IMG/VR virus record: IMGVR_UViG_3300037189_014977
Location: 1-21,600 of that record
DNA length: 21,600 nucleotides
Source: a virus
Reading direction: 5' to 3' (one strand)
Part shown: positions 7,993-13,642 of the stretch, piece after piece
Layout: every line of letters begins with the position of its first letter
How positions within the stretch are numbered: the stretch's first letter is position 1
Translations under genes and position numbers: made by a program
The notes under the pieces: model-generated
Databases searched by the model: none
What the model saw: the letters and a program-made list of their open reading frames with translations, nothing else
What the model was told of the DNA's origin: nothing

Positions 7993-8252
7993 TCCCCGGC
8001 GAGGTCGAGCGCCGCGCGAGTGCGCTCCGCGTAGGCAAGGCCCCACAAGGGCCAGACCTCCTCGGCGTCTAGCGCGAGCGCCACGATAAGGCGCTCGAGG
8101 ATTGCCGGATCGGGCAAGCCTCGCCCCTGCTCGTAACGGGAGACCGAGACCGCTTGCCGCAATCCGACAGCGATCGCGAGCTCGAACTGCGTTAGCCCCG
8201 CGCGCTTTCTCCCGTTGAGGAGTAGCGCGCGGAAAGTGTCCCCATGCGTCAC
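7989..8252 (-). CDS. XRE-family repressor (immunity repressor candidate)
   Basis: An 87-residue protein with a lambda Cro/CI-type helix-turn-helix: FRALLLNGRKRAGLTQFELA, then VSVSRYEQGRGLPDPAILER, and a short C-terminus ending LWGLAYAERTRAALDLAGD. It would bind operators and hold early genes silent. It has no protease-sensitive C-terminal domain, so induction must differ from lambda CI. I chose the GTG at 8252 (VTHGDTF); the upstream in-frame ATG at 8345 would extend the protein across palindromic DNA that looks regulatory. It is one of only two leftward genes here, the other being the integrase, and it is convergent with 7771-7992. The rightward early operon starts 141 bp away. Confidence 0.85.
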   Translation of the reverse strand: MTHGDTFRALLLNGRKRAGLTQFELAIAVGLRQAVSVSRYEQGRGLPDPAILERLIVALALDAEEVWPLWGLAYAERTRAALDLAGD

Positions 8253-8272
8253 GCGACGAGCGTAGCGCCTTT

Positions 8273-8292
8273 GCGTCCTACTTATCGGACGC
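8273..8292. promoter_or_regulatory. Inverted repeat, candidate repressor operator
   Basis: GCGTCC (8273-8278) and GGACGC (8287-8292) form perfect 6-bp arms around an 8-bp AT-rich centre, a good size for an XRE dimer. It lies 21 bp upstream of the repressor start codon, so it may control the repressor's own promoter. No second copy of these arms is obvious in the window. Confidence 0.45.
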
Positions 8293-8334
8293 CATAGGCA
8301 GGACTCTCCGAATGGGTAGGGAATACCTCGCCAC

Positions 8335-8364
8335 TTGCATAGCATCCGGGCGTACTAGTACGGT
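8335..8364 (+). promoter_or_regulatory. Candidate rightward early promoter with palindromic operator
   Basis: TTGCAT (8335-8340), an 18-bp spacer and TACGGT (8359-8364) form a plausible promoter; the first element is identical to that of the leaderless promoter at 7735. A perfect 12-bp palindrome, CGTACTAGTACG (8351-8362), covers the -10 region, so a bound repressor would block it. A purine-rich ribosome site (AAGGGAG, 8374-8380) and the ATG at 8394 follow. Confidence 0.5.
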
Positions 8365-8393
8365 GGCGCCCATAAGGGAGAAGGGAGCAGGGA

Positions 8394-8534
8394 ATGAGGC
8401 GGAGGGGAATCACTCCAGGCGGGGCGCTTATGGTCGTCGTGGCCGCGAGCTTCCTCGTCTTTTGTGCGGCGACCCGGTGGGGGCTTGATCTCTATGGGCC
8501 GTGGCTCGCTCACGCTTTGGGTTTCTCGAAGTGA
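8394..8534 (+). CDS. Small one-TM membrane protein
   Basis: A 46-residue protein, MRRRGITPGG, then a hydrophobic helix (ALMVVVAASFLVFCAA), then an aromatic, amphipathic end (RWGLDLYGPWLAHALGFSK). The start has a purine-rich upstream region and lies just after the candidate early promoter. Its stop overlaps the next GTG (GTGA). As the first gene expressed from the early promoter it could act at the membrane, for example in superinfection exclusion, but this is speculation. Confidence 0.6.
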   Translation: MRRRGITPGGALMVVVAASFLVFCAATRWGLDLYGPWLAHALGFSK

Positions 8535-8791
8535 CCACCACCACGGCGCCATCGGCGCATAAGCCCGCGCGGGTGTCCAAGACCGCGCGGCGGGTGTGTC
8601 GTTCGTGCCCATACCCCGGCGATGCGTGCCGGATTCCCTCCCTCTCTCGCAGGGAGCGCGTGCGCGGCGCGCTGGTAACGACGACCCGCGTATCTATGCC
8701 CGGCGCTCGCCGGGTGGGCTCGCGCCGCGTCCGGTTCTCCCTTTCCCGCACGCGGCGCGGGCCATACATGAATCGAAGGGAGAACCCGTGA
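8531..8791 (+). CDS. Small Arg- and Cys-containing protein, unknown
   Basis: An 86-residue ORF from GTG to TGA. Both ends overlap neighbours by the GTGA pattern seen throughout this genome, which is the main argument that it is real. The product is strongly basic and contains CRSCPYPGDAC (residues about 23-33), which could bind metal. The composition is less protein-like than that of its neighbours, and another frame is also open here, so this might only be a spacer. No family was recognised. Confidence 0.4.
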   Translation: MTTTTAPSAHKPARVSKTARRVCRSCPYPGDACRIPSLSRRERVRGALVTTTRVSMPGARRVGSRRVRFSLSRTRRGPYMNRRENP

Positions 8792-9561
8792 CAACCGAAC
8801 TCGCAATCCGCGACGGCGCGCCTTCCCGCGCGCTCGCACCGCATGAAGCGGTGCCACCGAAGGAGGTCATGCAGTACGCGCAGGCCGCAGCCCGCGAAAT
8901 CGTGGACGTGGCCCGCTCCGGAAAGCTCCTCGCGAACGTGGGCGGCAGGGAGTACCCGCTGACCGAGTGCATGACGCTGATCGGTCGCATGACCGGGCAC
9001 ACCGTCGCGGTGGAATGGTCGCGCAAGGTGCCCGCCGAGTGGCAGGTCGGCGACGGGTGGGAAGCCCGCGCGGTCGTTCGGGATCAGAACGGCCACGAGG
9101 TCGCGGCGGCGGAGTCTATGTGCCTGCGGTCCGAGCGTGCATGGAGTAAGCGCGACGAGTTCGCCGTGCGTTCGATGGCGCAGACTCGCGCGAGCGGGAA
9201 GGCCCTTCGCCTCGCGCTCGGTTACATCGTGACCCTTGCCGGGTGGGAGGCGCTCCCGGCCGAGGAGATCACCGACGAGATGCGCGGACGGGGCGAGTCC
9301 GCGCGGGCGGGGACCGTGAGTGGCCCCGACCCCGAGCCCGCCGCCGGAGCCTCTCCGGCGGCGGCGCTCGCAAAGGCACGGCTCGCCGAGGCCGTCGCGC
9401 TCGCGGGGCAGGACGAGGCGACCGTGAAGGCCGCCATAAAGGAGTCGGGCCTCGCCGGTAAGCCCTCGGACCTCGCCGACGAGGCGACGTGGCAGGCGGT
9501 CGCCGCCATGCTGGAGGAGCAGTTCGGCGCGGTCGTGGAGGCCGAGGAGGTTTCCTCGTGA
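8788..9561 (+). CDS. Phage DNA-metabolism protein of a widespread family (recombination-associated?)
   Basis: A 257-residue protein from the GTG at 8788 (GTGA overlap). The core has VMQYAQAAAREIVDVA, ANVGGREYPLTE, GWEARAVVRDQNGHEV, AESMCLRSERAW and then RSMAQTRASGKALRLALGYI and AGWEALPAEEI. I recognise this pattern (GYEARVV..., AMCxRxE, SMAQTRAxGKA, AGYEPTPAEEM) from many phages of Firmicutes and Actinobacteria, usually among early recombination or replication genes, but I cannot give a secure biochemical function; single-strand annealing or DNA binding is conceivable. After residue about 180 comes an Ala/Pro-rich linker and a small helical C-terminal domain. An open frame extends upstream to 8596 but lacks conserved sequence there. 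Confidence 0.75.
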   Translation: MTTELAIRDGAPSRALAPHEAVPPKEVMQYAQAAAREIVDVARSGKLLANVGGREYPLTECMTLIGRMTGHTVAVEWSRKVPAEWQVGDGWEARAVVRDQNGHEVAAAESMCLRSERAWSKRDEFAVRSMAQTRASGKALRLALGYIVTLAGWEALPAEEITDEMRGRGESARAGTVSGPDPEPAAGASPAAALAKARLAEAVALAGQDEATVKAAIKESGLAGKPSDLADEATWQAVAAMLEEQFGAVVEAEEVSS

Positions 9562-9962
9562 ACTCCGTGAACGACCTCGCGGCCGAATGGGCGACGCTCT
9601 CGAAGTGCGTCACCGAGGACCGCGACGCGCTGGCAAAGCTCGAGGCGAGGCTTTCGGAGGTCGAGGCGGACCTCCGGGCCTCCCTCGGGAGTGGCGAGGC
9701 CGTCCAGGTACCGGGCGGGGTGGTCGTAATCGCCCCGCGCGGAAAGCAGCCGCCGAGCAGGATTGACGCCGCTGGCCTTGCGGAGTTCCGCGAGCAGCTC
9801 ATGGACCTCGGCCTCGTGCGCGAGGAGACAACGCTCACCCGCCCGAAGGTGTCCGAGGTCCGCGACCGCTTGCCGGAGCTAATCGCCCGCGGGGTGGCGG
9901 TGGACCGAATCCTCGTCCGTCCGGCGCAGCCGGTCGGCCCCGTCTTTGTGGAGGCCGAGTGA
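9558..9962 (+). CDS. Coiled-coil protein, unknown
   Basis: A 134-residue protein from a GTG that overlaps the preceding stop. The N-terminal third is a coiled coil (EDRDALAKLEARLSEVEADL), followed by a beta segment (GEAVQVPGGVVVIAPRGK) and an alpha/beta end (RPKVSEVRDRLPEL...VDRILVRP). It is always coupled to its upstream neighbour in this arrangement (4-nt overlap), which suggests a shared role in early DNA metabolism. No family was recognised. Confidence 0.65.
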   Translation: MNSVNDLAAEWATLSKCVTEDRDALAKLEARLSEVEADLRASLGSGEAVQVPGGVVVIAPRGKQPPSRIDAAGLAEFREQLMDLGLVREETTLTRPKVSEVRDRLPELIARGVAVDRILVRPAQPVGPVFVEAE

Positions 9963-10165
9963 TGCTTACAAACGCGATCGGGTGGTCGCCGATGCGGACC
10001 GCGACGTGGGCCCGTGACCGCGAGCCCATCCGTCAGGCAATCGCCGACCTCTCGCACCGTTGCCCGACGTGCGCCGGGCAGCGGATGCTCCTCCACAAGT
10101 TCGAGGGCACGCCTCGCATGATTCCGGTCGTATGCCCGACCTGCAACGGACGGGGGCACTCGTGA
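9962..10165 (+). CDS. Small zinc-knuckle protein
   Basis: A 67-residue protein with two CxxC pairs, CPTCAG (around residue 34) and CPTCNGRG at the C-terminus, about 23 residues apart. This spacing fits a DnaJ-like or rubredoxin-like zinc site and probable nucleic-acid or protein binding. The ATG at 9962 shares bases with the upstream stop (TGATG); an in-frame GTG one codon earlier (9959) is an equal choice. The last codons overlap the next gene (GTGA). Confidence 0.65.
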   Translation: MLTNAIGWSPMRTATWARDREPIRQAIADLSHRCPTCAGQRMLLHKFEGTPRMIPVVCPTCNGRGHS

Positions 10166-10572
10166 CCGAGCACCCTCCCCTCGGCGAGAAGGTGGCCGTA
10201 TTTGTCGCCTCGCTCCCCGAGCAGGCGCGCGACGCCCGGATCGCCGACCTCGCCTATCGCACGCGCGAGCGTATTCGCGGCGGCGCCCAGGACTACACCC
10301 TCGCCGGTGGAACCGAGCGCCACGAGTTCGCCACCCCGACCGAGGAGGCGGCGAACTTTCGCGAGGAAATCGAGGACGCCCTCGCCTACGCGGCGAACTC
10401 GTGGTGGACCTCGCACGATCCCCGGTGGCTCGCGCTCGCGCCCATCCTCGCCGAAGTGTGGGCGATTGCGCGCCGTATTGAGAAGCCCGAGCAGTACGGC
10501 TACCCGCTCCCCGGAAACGTCCGTTTCATCACCTGCCGGGTGGACGAGACGAACGGAGGCGATGCCGCGTGA
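10162..10572 (+). CDS. Hypothetical early protein
   Basis: A 136-residue, mostly helical protein, starting at a GTG overlapping the previous stop. It has a conserved-looking acidic helix, EEAANFREEIEDALAYAANS, followed by a Trp-rich stretch (WWTSHDPRWLALAPILAEVW). The acidic helix recalls all-alpha NTP pyrophosphatases, but the paired ExxE/ExxD motifs are not convincing, so I leave the function open. I did not use the longer open frame upstream because it overlaps the zinc-knuckle gene. Confidence 0.6.
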   Translation: MTEHPPLGEKVAVFVASLPEQARDARIADLAYRTRERIRGGAQDYTLAGGTERHEFATPTEEAANFREEIEDALAYAANSWWTSHDPRWLALAPILAEVWAIARRIEKPEQYGYPLPGNVRFITCRVDETNGGDAA

Positions 10573-10772
10573 CTGCGAAACACGAACCCCAAGTGGAGCC
10601 GGTTCCCTCGGTGCGAGCACTCGCTCAATTCGTCGCCGAGTTCATCCGCGAGGATTGCTATTTCGCGGCCGAGGTTTCCGAGCTCGTCGTACTTGACGCG
10701 CTCGCCACGTTCGGCATTACAGATGCCTCTCATGCCTTCATGGAAGCGTGCGAGGGGGTGGAAAGTGCCTAG
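10569..10772 (+). CDS. Small helical protein, unknown
   Basis: A 67-residue acidic helical protein (VRALAQFVAEFIREDCYFAA, LVVLDALATFGITDASHAFM). It starts at a GTG overlapping the previous stop by 4 nt and ends 8 nt into the next gene. No motif was recognised. Support comes from gene packing and composition. Confidence 0.55.
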   Translation: MTAKHEPQVEPVPSVRALAQFVAEFIREDCYFAAEVSELVVLDALATFGITDASHAFMEACEGVESA

Positions 10773-11064
10773 TTCACAAGGCATCCGGCGCACCTATATG
10801 GAGTGGGTTTATCTCGTCAAGTCAGGCGAAGCCGTCAAAGTAGGCCGGACGCGCGAACTTGCAAAGCGGCTCGAAACCCTGCAAACGGGATCGCCCGAGC
10901 CGCTCGTGATTTTGCGCGGGTATCGCATGGCGGCCGCTTGGGCGCCCGAGGCCGAGCAGTCAATCCGAGACAACATGAGCCGCCCGATTCGCGGCGAGTG
11001 GGTTTCATGGCAGCCCGGCATGGAACGCATCGCCGACGGTATCGCGATGAGGTTTCTCCGATGA
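10765..11064 (+). CDS. Mug113/T5orf172-type GIY-YIG-like protein
   Basis: A 99-residue protein. The line WVYLVKSGEAVKVGRTRELA, followed by KRLETLQTGSPEPLVILRGY and, later, a Glu-containing helix (APEAEQSIRDNM) and RGEWVSW, matches the small GIY-YIG superfamily domain of Mug113 and T5orf172 proteins: the 'GIY' is VYL, 'YIG' is VKVGRT with the catalytic-type Arg, and the metal Glu would be that of PEAEQ. Such proteins may nick DNA or simply bind it. GTG 10765 overlaps the upstream stop by 8 nt; ATG 10798 (MEWVYL) is an alternative that keeps the whole domain. Its codons are a little less GC-biased than its neighbours', which hints at separate acquisition. Confidence 0.75.
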   Translation: MPSSQGIRRTYMEWVYLVKSGEAVKVGRTRELAKRLETLQTGSPEPLVILRGYRMAAAWAPEAEQSIRDNMSRPIRGEWVSWQPGMERIADGIAMRFLR

Positions 11065-11324
11065 ACGACGACGCGCAAATGGTGGACGTCGCCGAGGCCG
11101 CGCGCCTCGTCGCCTGCCACCCCGTCACCATTCGCCGGGCAATCGCTCGCGGTGAACTCCCGGCGCTCAAGATCGGGAGCCGGTATCGAGTACGTCTCGC
11201 GGACCTCCGGCCGGAACTTCTCGGGGCTCCCCCGGCAGAGCGCGCCCGGCGGGAGCCGGTCGGGAAGCTCTCGCGGATCGCTGACGGGATCGCTCAAACA
11301 GGTGGGCGTAGTGGGCGAGCGTAA
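11061..11324 (+). CDS. Excisionase-like HTH protein (MerR/Xis type)
   Basis: An 87-residue protein with the excisionase-family winged helix: MVDVAEAARLVACHPVTIRR, AIARGELPALKIGSRYRVR and LADL. It would bind and bend att DNA to favour excision or control integrase direction. The ATG overlaps the preceding stop (ATGA). From about residue 36 it runs antisense over the 3' end of the integrase gene (158 bp); the C-terminal tail after residue 55 is basic and poorly structured, probably shaped by that overlap. As the last gene of the rightward early operon, next to int, a role as Xis is likely but not proven. Confidence 0.75.
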   Translation: MNDDAQMVDVAEAARLVACHPVTIRRAIARGELPALKIGSRYRVRLADLRPELLGAPPAERARREPVGKLSRIADGIAQTGGRSGRA

Positions 11325-12321
11325 CCTCGACACCATGCCCGAGACGTGCCGCGACCGTTATCAGGTCGAGCCCGTCGCGGATGATCCAAGTGCTCGCGGC
11401 GGTATGCCGCAGGTCGTACGGCACGCCGGAGAGGCCGAGGCCGCCGGTCCCATCGTCGCCGGGCGGCGCGGTCACGACCGGATGCCATACGCGCTTGGTC
11501 CAGATTCCCCAGGCGAGGAACTCACCGCGCGCGGGGCGTGCGATCACGTCGGCAACGGTCGCGCCCTCGGGGACATTCGCGCGGAGGACGGCCTCAAGGT
11601 CGTCGTCCACGGGAACCGTGCGCGAGTGGAGGCCCTTCGTCGTCTTGACGCGCCCATCCTGCACCGAGCGTTCGACGTGGATCACGCCGTCGGCGATATC
11701 CATCCATCGGAGCGCGACGATTTCGGCAGGCCGCAGGCCCGCGTAGGCACCGAGGGCGACGATCATCCGGTCGCGACCCTCGGGCATGGCCGCGATCATC
11801 TCGCGCACCGTCTCCGGATGGAACGCCCGGCGCTCGGTCGGGAGCTGCGGCATTTTGCCGAGGCGAAAGCAGGGGTTCGCAGGAATGAGCCCCTCGTCCA
11901 CGGCCGCCGAGAGGGCGCTACTAAGTGCCCGCAGGACGTTATTCGTATTCGTCGGCGGCGAACCGGCGCGGACAATCTCGGCGCGGTACTCCTTCACGCG
12001 AGCCCGGCCGAGCTCGCGGAGCGGCACGTCGCCGATGAACGGGAGCACCCATTTATCCAGCAGGGGCGCCCGACGCTTCAGCGTGGAGAGTTCCCAGGTC
12101 GGCCCGGTGGTCGTAATCCACGAGGCGAGGAAATCCTCGAGCGTGCGTTCCGAGGGCTCGCCGGGCGCGTGGGCGCCCATGCGTTTACGCCGACCCGTCT
12201 CGGCCTCAAAGGCTTGCGCCTCCCGCTTTGTGGGGAACGCGCGGGAACGGTTTTTCGTTCCCTCTCTATACCGGACGACGTACGAGACGCCGTTCGCGTG
12301 GTGCTTCTTATGAATGGACAT
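11167..12321 (-). CDS. int: Tyrosine-family integrase
   Basis: A 384-residue site-specific recombinase. It has an N-terminal arm-binding domain (residues 1-50, HHANGVSYVVRYREGTK), a SAM-like core-binding domain (about 60-160), then the catalytic domain with Arg197 (YAGLRPAEI), Lys226 or Lys229 (RVKTTKGLHSRTVPV), the box II sequence YDLRH (Arg305, with Tyr302 where the first His is common), His329 (LGHG) and the nucleophile Tyr338 (AHYAHLF). It faces a tRNA-like attP core about 115 bp upstream of its start. The catalytic Tyr codon (11308-11310) lies inside the antisense overlap with the excisionase-like gene. A perfect hairpin ends directly at the ATG. This protein would integrate the phage into a host tRNA-Gly gene. 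Confidence 0.93.
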   Translation of the reverse strand: MSIHKKHHANGVSYVVRYREGTKNRSRAFPTKREAQAFEAETGRRKRMGAHAPGEPSERTLEDFLASWITTTGPTWELSTLKRRAPLLDKWVLPFIGDVPLRELGRARVKEYRAEIVRAGSPPTNTNNVLRALSSALSAAVDEGLIPANPCFRLGKMPQLPTERRAFHPETVREMIAAMPEGRDRMIVALGAYAGLRPAEIVALRWMDIADGVIHVERSVQDGRVKTTKGLHSRTVPVDDDLEAVLRANVPEGATVADVIARPARGEFLAWGIWTKRVWHPVVTAPPGDDGTGGLGLSGVPYDLRHTAASTWIIRDGLDLITVAARLGHGVEVTLAHYAHLFERSRQRSARASRPAPAGRALPGEPREVPAGGPRDVLDTGSRS

Positions 12322-12355
12322 ACGCCGGAGGGTACTCGGAGAAACGCTCCGGCGT
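12322..12355 (-). promoter_or_regulatory. Hairpin abutting the integrase start codon
   Basis: ACGCCGGAG (12322-12330) and CTCCGGCGT (12347-12355) form a perfect 9-bp stem with a 16-nt loop. In the integrase transcript the 3' arm ends at the base just before the ATG, and no clear ribosome site lies outside it, so this structure probably limits integrase translation. It might also be a DNA-level protein site. Confidence 0.55.
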
Positions 12356-12374
12356 TCCCCTCACGTTCCCCCGG
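12354..12374 (+). repeat. attP arm repeat, copy 1
   Basis: A 21-bp sequence, exactly repeated at 12600-12620, beginning GTTCCCCTCACGTTCCCC. Each copy holds GTTCCCC twice, 11 bp apart (about one helical turn), as expected for paired arm-type integrase sites. It lies between the integrase gene and the tRNA-like core. Confidence 0.8.
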
Positions 12375-12417
12375 TCAATCTCACTCCGTCAGTATGAAAG
12401 GGGATAAAGTGGCGTTT

Positions 12418-12428
12418 AGCAGGGGAAA
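12418..12428 (+). repeat. attP inner arm repeat, copy 1
   Basis: AGCAGGGGAAA, repeated exactly at 12532-12542. Read on the other strand it is TTTCCCCTGCT, which shares the TTCCCC core of the outer 21-bp repeats. It is close to the left edge of the tRNA-like core. Confidence 0.65.
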
Positions 12429-12435
12429 CAATCAA

Positions 12436-12477
12436 AGCGGGCGAAGGGACTCAAACCCTCGACATTCAGCTTGGGAA
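12436..12477 (-). pseudogene. 3' part of tRNA-Gly(CCC), attP core
   Basis: On the minus strand: anticodon loop TTCCCAA with GCTGA stem, then variable bases, a T-arm GAGGG-TTTGAGT-CCCTT, and acceptor strand CGCCCGC with discriminator T. Anticodon CCC and the CGCCCGC acceptor point to glycine. The 5' half (acceptor, D arm, 5' anticodon stem) is absent: the sequence before the anticodon cannot pair. T-loop position 56 is T instead of the near-invariant C. It is therefore not a functional tRNA but host-tRNA identity for integration. Confidence 0.7.
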
Positions 12478-12531
12478 TGTGACCCGGCAGGGTTTACCAG
12501 AGTTTCACCAAGTGCCAGAAAGTACCCCGCG

Positions 12532-12542
12532 AGCAGGGGAAA
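12532..12542 (+). repeat. attP inner arm repeat, copy 2
   Basis: Second exact copy of AGCAGGGGAAA, on the right of the core, within the loop of the AGTGCCA/TGGCACT inverted repeat. Confidence 0.65.
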
Positions 12543-12555
12543 TGGCACTAATCAG

Positions 12556-13080
12556 GTGGGTGCGAGTGCGCGCGAGTTCTCTCGGGTTCTCGTCCGTTTG
12601 TTCCCCTCACGTTCCCCCGGAATCGCCGCCGCGGCCGTCGCCGTGGCATCCGTTCTCGCCATTTTCACCCCCGGCGCGAGCGCGACACCGTGCGGCGCGC
12701 ATACGGCAAAGACCACCCCGACGAAGGCCGCGTGTCTCGCCGCCCGTGCGCGGGTCGCGTTCCCTGCCCGGCCGACGTGGACCGATTTCACCGCGCGCGC
12801 CACCGCGTACGAGGAGGCGACGCTCCTCCGGATCGGCGAGTGCGAGATGGGCACCGGCCCGAAGGTCGCCGGAGCTCCCGGCCGGTGGTCGCGCCTGCGG
12901 TGGGGGCTGGACCTCCCGACGTACTCGACGGCGTTCGGCATCGCGAACGTAAATGGCGCATACATCCGGAGCGCGACCGGGGGCTATTCGTTCCCAGGTG
13001 CGACACCGGCCGAGGAGGCGCTCGGGGCGCTCGCACTCGCGAGGCGCTACGGGTTCTCGGCGTGGGGGTGCTACGCATGA
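12556..13080 (+). CDS. Secreted lysozyme/transglycosylase-like protein
   Basis: Up to 174 residues. A signal peptide is plain: basic start (RVLVRLFPSRSPG), hydrophobic core (IAAAAVAVASVLAIF) and an ASA cleavage site. The mature part has LLRIGECEMGTG with a possible catalytic Glu, LPTYSTAFGIANVNGAYI, PAEEALGALALARRYG and terminal AWGCY, resembling Rpf/transglycosylase-type lysozyme folds, where an early CE and a final W-x-C are paired. Cysteines are present for disulfides. The start is uncertain: GTG 12556 or TTG 12598; the 12600 attP arm repeat lies within this 5' region. Being next to attP it would sit at a prophage end after integration, so it may act in lysogens (cell-wall change or exclusion). 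Enzyme activity is inferred. Confidence 0.65.
   Translation: MGASAREFSRVLVRLFPSRSPGIAAAAVAVASVLAIFTPGASATPCGAHTAKTTPTKAACLAARARVAFPARPTWTDFTARATAYEEATLLRIGECEMGTGPKVAGAPGRWSRLRWGLDLPTYSTAFGIANVNGAYIRSATGGYSFPGATPAEEALGALALARRYGFSAWGCYA
12600..12620 (+). repeat. attP arm repeat, copy 2
   Basis: Exact second copy of the 21-bp arm repeat of 12354-12374, again with two GTTCCCC units. It lies in the 5' region of the secreted lysozyme-like ORF. Confidence 0.8.
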
Positions 13081-13433
13081 CTACCCACGACCTCGACCTA
13101 TTCACCGACGCCGCAGCCGCGCGCGCGAGCGATCCGGTCACGAGCAAGGCCGCCGCGAATGACGTCCGTATCCGGGCGCGTTCGCAGCGCGGGACCCTGC
13201 TCCGCGCGTTTGTCATGGCGGGCGAGCACGGCCTGACCGACGAGGAGGCCGCCTACGTTACCCGGCTCGTGGAGAACCGCTCCGCGTGCTGGTGGAAGCG
13301 GTGCTCGGACCTCCGCGAGCTCGGACTAATCGCCCCGACCGGCGACACCCGTCCAGGGTCGGCCGGTTCGGACCGGATGGTGTGCGTCGTCACCGAGGAC
13401 GGCCTCCGGGTCGCCGACGGGTGGGCCGAATAG
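13077..13433 (+). CDS. Winged-helix-like phage protein
   Basis: A 118-residue protein. It carries SDPVTSKAAANDVRIRARSQ, RGTLLRAFVMAGEHGLTDEE, SACWWKRCSDLRELGLI and a terminal strand VCVVTEDG. This is a common phage protein layout in which a helical N-terminus leads into a winged helix that senses or binds DNA. The ATG overlaps the lysozyme-like stop (ATGA). It may regulate the DNA-modification genes that follow, but there is no direct evidence. Confidence 0.75.
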   Translation: MTTHDLDLFTDAAAARASDPVTSKAAANDVRIRARSQRGTLLRAFVMAGEHGLTDEEAAYVTRLVENRSACWWKRCSDLRELGLIAPTGDTRPGSAGSDRMVCVVTEDGLRVADGWAE

Positions 13434-13642
13434 TGGCGCTCCGGAACGTGGTCCTAATGACCGACGCCGAGCGGGAGCAGCGCCGCGAGGACGACGAGGC
13501 CGCGTTCCACGCGGTCCACGCCTTTATCGCCGACGGCGAAACCCGCTCGCGAGCGATTACCGCCGCGGCCCGTTCGATGAAGCTCAAGCGCGAGGACGTA
13601 ATCGCGGGCTATTGGCGTCACGTCCGCAGGGAGGGCCGGTGA
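13433..13642 (+). CDS. Small charged helical protein, unknown
   Basis: A 69-residue protein, rich in Arg and Glu (AEREQRREDDEAAFHAVHAF, ITAAARSMKLKREDVIAGYW). GTG 13433 overlaps the preceding stop as TAGTG; ATG 13457 (MTDAERE) is an alternative. The stop overlaps the methyltransferase start (GTGA). No family was recognised. Confidence 0.55.
   Translation: MALRNVVLMTDAEREQRREDDEAAFHAVHAFIADGETRSRAITAAARSMKLKREDVIAGYWRHVRREGR

Larger units (their letters stand above)
12354..12620. other. Phage attachment site attP
   Basis: A tRNA-like core (12436-12477) is bracketed by nested repeats: AGCAGGGGAAA at 12418 and 12532, and a 21-bp repeat at 12354 and 12600. A 7-bp inverted repeat (AGTGCCA 12511-12517, TGGCACT 12543-12549) encloses a CCCC/GGGG stem on the right arm. 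This is the arrangement expected of a tyrosine-recombinase attP, adjacent to int. Because phage genes flank it on both sides, it is attP and not attL or attR. The crossover point is not determined. Confidence 0.7.

Noticed and set aside
8253-8345. Longer repressor starting at ATG 8345
   Set aside because: Extra 31 residues have no HTH-family similarity and cover operator-like DNA.
8596-8787. Upstream extension of the 8788 gene
   Set aside because: Extension lacks conserved sequence; the GTG at 8788 has the genome's standard GTGA overlap.
9269-10159. Leftward 296-residue open frame
   Set aside because: Pro/Arg/Ser-rich shadow of four packed rightward genes, no motifs.
12430-12530. Complete tRNA gene
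   Set aside because: T arm, acceptor 3' strand and anticodon loop are present, but no 5' acceptor strand or D arm pairs with them at the right distance on either strand.
11152-13080. A 642-residue + strand open frame
   Set aside because: Its first 460 or so residues run antisense through the integrase gene and attP. Only the part from about 12556, with a signal peptide, is supported.
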